Source: Seleniibacterium sp963678035 (lineage in GTDB: Bacteria > Desulfobacterota > Desulfuromonadia > Desulfuromonadales > Geopsychrobacteraceae). Taken from it: a stretch of DNA of 64,000 nt. The notes beneath the pieces are model-generated. The model saw only the letters and a list, made by a program, of their open reading frames with translations. It was not told the DNA's origin and searched no databases. Made by a program: the position numbers and the translations under genes. Location: assembly GCA_963678035.1 (NCBI GenBank), contig OY782666.1:496001-560000 (forward strand), written 5' to 3'. Shown here in pieces: positions 59,736 to 64,000 of this stretch (its first letter is position 1; the number at the start of each line of letters is the position of its first letter).

Positions 59736-61265
59736 TTAAAAAAATTGAGCCGCGGCCGCCAGATCGAGCTGGCAGGCGGACCGAAACAGTTCCTCTTGGG
59801 TTTTGAGCAGGTGGCTTTTTTCTTCCTGCGCTGCTGTTTTCAGCTGGTTTTGGATAACCTTGCAGCGTAGCTGAATCATTTCGATGACCAGTTCAGGGTG
59901 CCAGGTGTCCAGGTGTCCGGAACTGGCCGAGTCATGCAGTTGCGCCAATACAGCGCCGGCCAATTGTGACTTTCCTGCGGCCAGACACAGTTGCGCTTCC
60001 GCCAAGCCGCGCCGAACTTTCAGCAGCGCCGACTCTGAAGTGATTTCGCGGACCATGGCCAGGGCTTCGACCAGCTGTTTGTTCCGCGCCAGCGGCAGTG
60101 CGGCAGTGATGACGTCATTGAACTGGTCACTTGCGAAGCCCGCTGGCTGCGGAACCCCGTCATTTGGGTTTCGCTGGTGCTGGCCGGTCAAGTTTTCAAG
60201 CCAGTTCGCGGACTCCGGATCGCAAAAAGGAGTGCCATCGGCAAAACACAGCTCGGTCAACTCGGGAAATCGTTCGGTATAGCTCAGGGTGGTGATTTCC
60301 AGAAGCCTGCTCAGATCACTGCGGCCCTGTGCGCAAGCTTGCTGCCAGGCGAAATGCTGCAGTGCCAAACTGAAACGAAAACCGGGTTCGAAGAATATTT
60401 TTTCACTGAGTTGTAAAGCCTGATCAGCGGCATTGGCGGCTGCCAGGTTGTGCAGTTCGGCCCAGGCGCTGGGGCGCGGAGCCAGCACCTGCGTTTTTCC
60501 CTGTTCCTGTGGGGGGAGGGAGGCGATGCTCCACAGCATTGCCCGGGACAGGGAGATCGCCCGATAGAGCTCGCCGCTCTCGCACAGGTAGCTATGCAGT
60601 TTGCGTGTTTCGTTATCCAGTTCACGGCTCGAGCTGACATTGCTGCTGACTTGTGCCGGGGCCGAATCTGGTTCCTGCTGGAGCGATGGTTCTGCTCCAG
60701 CAGGAACCGCAGCTGGCGGTTCTTCGACAACTGGTAGCAGAGCTTGTTGTTTTTTGCTCCAGGCCGCCAGGGTGGTAAGGCGTGGCACTTCTTCACCAAG
60801 GTGGTCGATAAGAAAGCGGTTGATCTGGTCAATTTCCGCAGTGATTGTTTCCAGCAAAGAGGCTTCACCCTCCTCTTTATGCTGCTCGGCAAAGGCCGTC
60901 AGCCGGGGGGTGTTGAGCAATGCCAACGCGGCCAGCCGGGCCGATTCACTGGTCGGATAACAGTCGTCCCAGAATTGTTCAAGGATGCAGTGATACCCGT
61001 CAAGCCCTTCCTGGAGTCCGGCGAGACCGTTGACATAGACGCAGGCCAGCAGGTGATAGGCCGCTAGCCGCAGATCCTTGCAGGTTTCAGTTAGCAGCTG
61101 GTTGCTGAGCCTGAGGACCTGTTCGTAATCGGTGTCCGAAAGTTTGTCGAATTCCTCTTTGATAAAGAGGAACTCGTCAAGATAGCGCGGGTCTTCTCCG
61201 CAAGGAGAGGGCGAACTGACCGGGGTGGCAAACGCCTGGGCAATGGGACTGAGCGATGTCGACAT
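59736..61265 (-). CDS. tssA: T6SS cap/priming protein TssA
   Basis: A 509-residue TssA with the N-terminal ImpA domain: SSPSPCGEDPRYLDEFLFIKEEF followed by LAAYHLLACVYVNGLAGLQEGLDGY. The C-terminal half is helical (about 290-509) and may be the ring-forming region. Its start overlaps the tagF stop by 1 bp. Confidence 0.9.
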   Translation of the reverse strand: MSTSLSPIAQAFATPVSSPSPCGEDPRYLDEFLFIKEEFDKLSDTDYEQVLRLSNQLLTETCKDLRLAAYHLLACVYVNGLAGLQEGLDGYHCILEQFWDDCYPTSESARLAALALLNTPRLTAFAEQHKEEGEASLLETITAEIDQINRFLIDHLGEEVPRLTTLAAWSKKQQALLPVVEEPPAAVPAGAEPSLQQEPDSAPAQVSSNVSSSRELDNETRKLHSYLCESGELYRAISLSRAMLWSIASLPPQEQGKTQVLAPRPSAWAELHNLAAANAADQALQLSEKIFFEPGFRFSLALQHFAWQQACAQGRSDLSRLLEITTLSYTERFPELTELCFADGTPFCDPESANWLENLTGQHQRNPNDGVPQPAGFASDQFNDVITAALPLARNKQLVEALAMVREITSESALLKVRRGLAEAQLCLAAGKSQLAGAVLAQLHDSASSGHLDTWHPELVIEMIQLRCKVIQNQLKTAAQEEKSHLLKTQEELFRSACQLDLAAAAQFF

Positions 61266-62281
61266 TACAACATCTCCCGTCGGCCGATCCGATAGAGGAC
61301 CTCAAGTAAGGACAGCTGGTCCTGCTCCAACAGTCGGCGCAGGTCGATTTTACTGGTAAAGGCTGGCAGTTCCTGACTTTCCCTCAGGACATCGAAAATC
61401 ACATTGTCTTTGCTGTTGTGATCGAGCAGCGGCAGCAGATGTGATGGAGGCAACTCCCTGAAAAACAAGGTCAGATTGCTGGCATGCGCTACGGTACCGG
61501 GATTCCAGAAGTAATGGGCGCGCCAGAACCGATCTTCAAGAATTGATTCGATCACCTGGACCCAGAAGACCACGAATGGCGTCGGGTTCTCGGTCTCGGG
61601 CAAGGGGATGCGGATTCCCCAGTGGGACTTAGTTGCCCCACGTTTGATGACTGACCGCAACAGATCGAAGAAGGTAAACAGAAACTCTTCTCGCTTGTCT
61701 GCTGGCAAAGGCACTGACAGGTTGTCCCAGTACTCTTTCATTGTCCGGCTCGACAGTTCTTGGATCTGGATTTCCAGCAGGTTGCGTTGCTGGGGCTGTT
61801 GAAATCGTCCGGACAGCTTCTGCAGATGATCTGTCAAGGAGGACACCGATTGTTGCGATTCGAGATTGTTCAGCAGCTTATTGGTCTCATCAAAATAATA
61901 GCGACAGGTCAGGGGCAAGGTTGCCCGATGTTTTTTAAAGACCGGGCCATTGACCGTGGCCAAGGTTGCAAATGGATAAATACGGCCGCTCTTGTCCTGA
62001 CTGCCGATTAAACTGCCGATCAGGTTATGGTTCTGATCGGAGCCAGTCATAACGAAATGGTGACAAGCAAAATTTCTAAAGACCATCGGCCAACCCTTAG
62101 GGTACTGGCGAGTGATGCAGCCGACCCCTTCCTGCAGCCATTTTTCGAAACCGGTAATTTCACGGCAGGACAGGTTGTAGCGGACAAAGTCACTGTGTTG
62201 TGGAATTTTGCCAAACCCTGCCGCTTTGATAGCGGTATCTGCGGATGTGGCCGGCACGCTTTTTTCAAATAATCCGAACAT
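61265..62281 (-). CDS. tagF: T6SS post-translational regulator TagF
   Basis: A 338-residue protein with the TagF domain in the first 150 residues: FGKIPQHSDFVRYNLS, FEKWLQEGVGCITRQYPKGWPMVFRN and GSLIGSQDKSGRIYPFATLA. TagF represses T6SS firing in other bacteria. The remaining 190 residues are less conserved. The matching kinase/phosphatase pair (PpkA/PppA) is not in the window. Confidence 0.88.
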   Translation of the reverse strand: MFGLFEKSVPATSADTAIKAAGFGKIPQHSDFVRYNLSCREITGFEKWLQEGVGCITRQYPKGWPMVFRNFACHHFVMTGSDQNHNLIGSLIGSQDKSGRIYPFATLATVNGPVFKKHRATLPLTCRYYFDETNKLLNNLESQQSVSSLTDHLQKLSGRFQQPQQRNLLEIQIQELSSRTMKEYWDNLSVPLPADKREEFLFTFFDLLRSVIKRGATKSHWGIRIPLPETENPTPFVVFWVQVIESILEDRFWRAHYFWNPGTVAHASNLTLFFRELPPSHLLPLLDHNSKDNVIFDVLRESQELPAFTSKIDLRRLLEQDQLSLLEVLYRIGRREML

Positions 62282-62292
62282 GAAATGAACCG

Positions 62293-64000
62293 TCAGTAGA
62301 TTTGTGCCGGGAGCTTGAACCCGGTAAACAGATTGCGGATAAATGCATTATTTTGTCGGTCCGGCCGCAATTTGAAGCGGACAGTGGCCAGCTGGTTGTG
62401 CTCTGTTTTCAGCTGCCAGGCGACCAGATACTGGTTGTCTTCGGGAGTCATTTCCGCTTCGTCAAGCAGGTGAAACAGCCCCCATTCCCCGGCAAAGTCG
62501 AGGCCGGTTTGCAATTGGTCACGGCTGGGCAGACAGCTGATCGCCGCGGCCGGATTCTGATCATCGCCAGGCCAGCTGAAATGTTTCCATTCCTGGGGCT
62601 CGTTTTGGTAAACCATCTTTTGCCCATTACTCTCAAAACGGACCATGCGCAGTCCACTGCTGGGAATCGGGTAGATGGAGAAGTTGACGCTGGGAGATCC
62701 CTGACGCAGCAAGCCGGCGCTGATTTCCGCGGCTTGGGGCAGAGCTTTCAGGAATTGCGCGGAGATATTCGGCCCCTGGCCCAGCCAGGATTTGTTTTGC
62801 CAGACGCTACGTTTTTTCCGCAAAAAGGGTTTGAGCTGATTGTTGGTGAAGTTCCAGATCAGACCGTCATGACTGCTGAAAAAGTCGGTAATGTCGGTGA
62901 GTGAAGCGTCGCTGCCCTGCCGGTCGAAAGGGAACTTGCCGGCGATTTTTTTCCGGTAACTGTTGTAAACAGCAGTCATCCACTGGGTTTGCAAATGCTT
63001 TCTGGTTTGGGTAAGGATGCTCTGCCAGGCAAAGTGTATGGGCTGATTCAGCAGTCTGGTTGCTGCCTTGCGGGTTCGGGCATCAATTCCGTTGGTCAGA
63101 CTTTTGGTCGTCAGCCAGCATTTGTAAAGTTCCGAACTGGATGCACCGTCACCGCCCAGAATCGCGGCACTGTACTCATAAGCTTCCTGTTGGACATCAA
63201 CCGCCCCGGCCAACTGTTCCATATCGCTCTGAGCCGAGGTCAGGGCCAGCAGGTACTGGTTGATCAGTAGACTGGTGGTCATTTTGTCAGCCTGTGTCGC
63301 CAGTTTTCTGAGATCCTGAAGTGGTCCTTCCAGCTCAGCAATGCGGTTTGCAGGTTGGGGCAGTTCCAGATTGGTCAGAGTCGTTTCGCTGATATTGATA
63401 TTAGTTGAGATTGCACTGAATAATTCGGCGATCGGGCCATCGGTCCGGGCCAGGATGAGCAGCTTTTCAGCAGCATCTTCGATTGAATCGAAATTGGGGG
63501 CCTGGACCTTTTCCAGCAGGGACAACCAAGTCTCTGCATAATCGTTGAAGTACAGAGCACGAATTTCATGTTTGATTCTTTGCACAAGCTTTTCATCAAG
63601 AGGCTCGTCTTTATCCCCGCTACTCGGTTGGAAGCCGGTCACCCAGTCTCCCAGACAGGCGCTATGCACCAGTTGTTTGAGTTCCGGTTTGACGTAGTCA
63701 TACCAGCCTCTCGCCGTATAAATATATGGAATCGGTTGCGGCCCGCGAAGGATGCCCTGGCCAGGTCCGGTGATCAGGTTGGTCAAGGGTATTGCCGGGT
63801 GGTTGAGGGCCCCGGTGTTGCGGAGTTGGGCATAGAGTCGTTTGGCATCTGGCAATGATTTGAGGTTATTTTGCGCTATTTTGATCAGTTTTGAGTCTCC
63901 CGGCAAAGGCGCAATATAGTCGGGGTGATCCGCGGGAACCTGCATATATTCGAGAGCCATGGACAGCAGGTCGTCGACCAAGTTCTGCTGCTTTTCGTTA
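62293..64000 (-). CDS. tssM: T6SS membrane-complex protein TssM (IcmF), partial
   Basis: C-terminal 569 residues of TssM; the frame is open to the right edge and continues upstream (NEKQQNLVDDLLSMALEY). The IcmF-related periplasmic part is visible, including FAWQSILTQTRKHLQTQW, VYNSYRKKIAGKFPFDRQGSDASLTDITDFF and the end domain NFSIYPIPSSGLRMVRFESNGQ and WPGDDQNPAAAISCL. The N-terminal membrane helices and NTPase domain lie outside the window. An ATG at 63981 is not the real start. Confidence 0.93.
   Translation of the reverse strand, partial: NEKQQNLVDDLLSMALEYMQVPADHPDYIAPLPGDSKLIKIAQNNLKSLPDAKRLYAQLRNTGALNHPAIPLTNLITGPGQGILRGPQPIPYIYTARGWYDYVKPELKQLVHSACLGDWVTGFQPSSGDKDEPLDEKLVQRIKHEIRALYFNDYAETWLSLLEKVQAPNFDSIEDAAEKLLILARTDGPIAELFSAISTNINISETTLTNLELPQPANRIAELEGPLQDLRKLATQADKMTTSLLINQYLLALTSAQSDMEQLAGAVDVQQEAYEYSAAILGGDGASSSELYKCWLTTKSLTNGIDARTRKAATRLLNQPIHFAWQSILTQTRKHLQTQWMTAVYNSYRKKIAGKFPFDRQGSDASLTDITDFFSSHDGLIWNFTNNQLKPFLRKKRSVWQNKSWLGQGPNISAQFLKALPQAAEISAGLLRQGSPSVNFSIYPIPSSGLRMVRFESNGQKMVYQNEPQEWKHFSWPGDDQNPAAAISCLPSRDQLQTGLDFAGEWGLFHLLDEAEMTPEDNQYLVAWQLKTEHNQLATVRFKLRPDRQNNAFIRNLFTGFKLPAQIY

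Overview
The window looks like a chromosome segment of an anaerobic Gram-negative bacterium, most likely in the Desulfuromonadales/Geobacterales part of the old Deltaproteobacteria. The grounds are a TRAP-fed lactate pathway with the iron-sulfur Lut enzymes and a nickel lactate racemase, corrinoid methyltransferase genes, a complete selA-selB-selD set in which selD itself carries a selenocysteine codon, and a full type VI secretion system (T6SS). The species placement is inference. Core genes are GC-rich; several accessory genes between 14.5 and 26.7 kb are clearly AT-rich.

Layout. (1) 1-6.7 kb, minus strand: dctP-dctQ-dctM (TRAP uptake), larA (lactate racemase), lutA and lutB (lactate oxidation; lutB runs off the left edge and may be fused to lutC). 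A lactaldehyde dehydrogenase gene (aldA) is divergent at 7.1-8.6 kb, so lactaldehyde and both lactate isomers could feed one oxidation route. (2) 8.7-8.9 kb: a small palindromic MITE-like repeat. (3) 8.9-13.7 kb, minus strand: four overlapping genes for a corrinoid protein, a UroD-like methyltransferase, a DUF1638 protein and a hybrid GAF-PAS-PAS histidine kinase. This looks like a corrinoid-based sensing unit.

(4) 14.5-20.9 kb: a run of plus-strand orphan genes separated by attC-like sites, read as an integron cassette cluster without an integrase. It is invaded by a frameshifted IS110-type element lying against an attC and ends in a broken glycosyltransferase cut by a REP-associated transposase. 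(5) 22.1-26.7 kb: one very large STAND/NACHT-type NTPase gene, a plausible antiphage protein. (6) 27.2 kb: tRNA-Ala(GGC), the right edge of the accessory region.

(7) 27.5-32.2 kb: selA, selB, selD and a small TatA-like gene. (8) 32.5-38.5 kb: a decayed kup potassium transporter gene split by an IS256-family element that is itself split by an IS66 element (8-bp target duplication) and an IS3 element (3-bp duplication). Removing both and one copy of each duplication restores the IS256 transposase frame exactly.

(9) 38.6-64 kb, minus strand: a T6SS cluster in transcription order tssM(partial)-tagF-tssA-tssB-tssC-hcp-tssE-tssF-tssG-clpV-vgrG, then two small paralogues, DUF6484, TIGR02270, DUF2169, a ketosynthase-like protein, a DUF4150 PAAR-like tip protein, a 1246-residue membrane-inserting candidate effector and a Sel1-repeat lipoprotein that may be its immunity partner.
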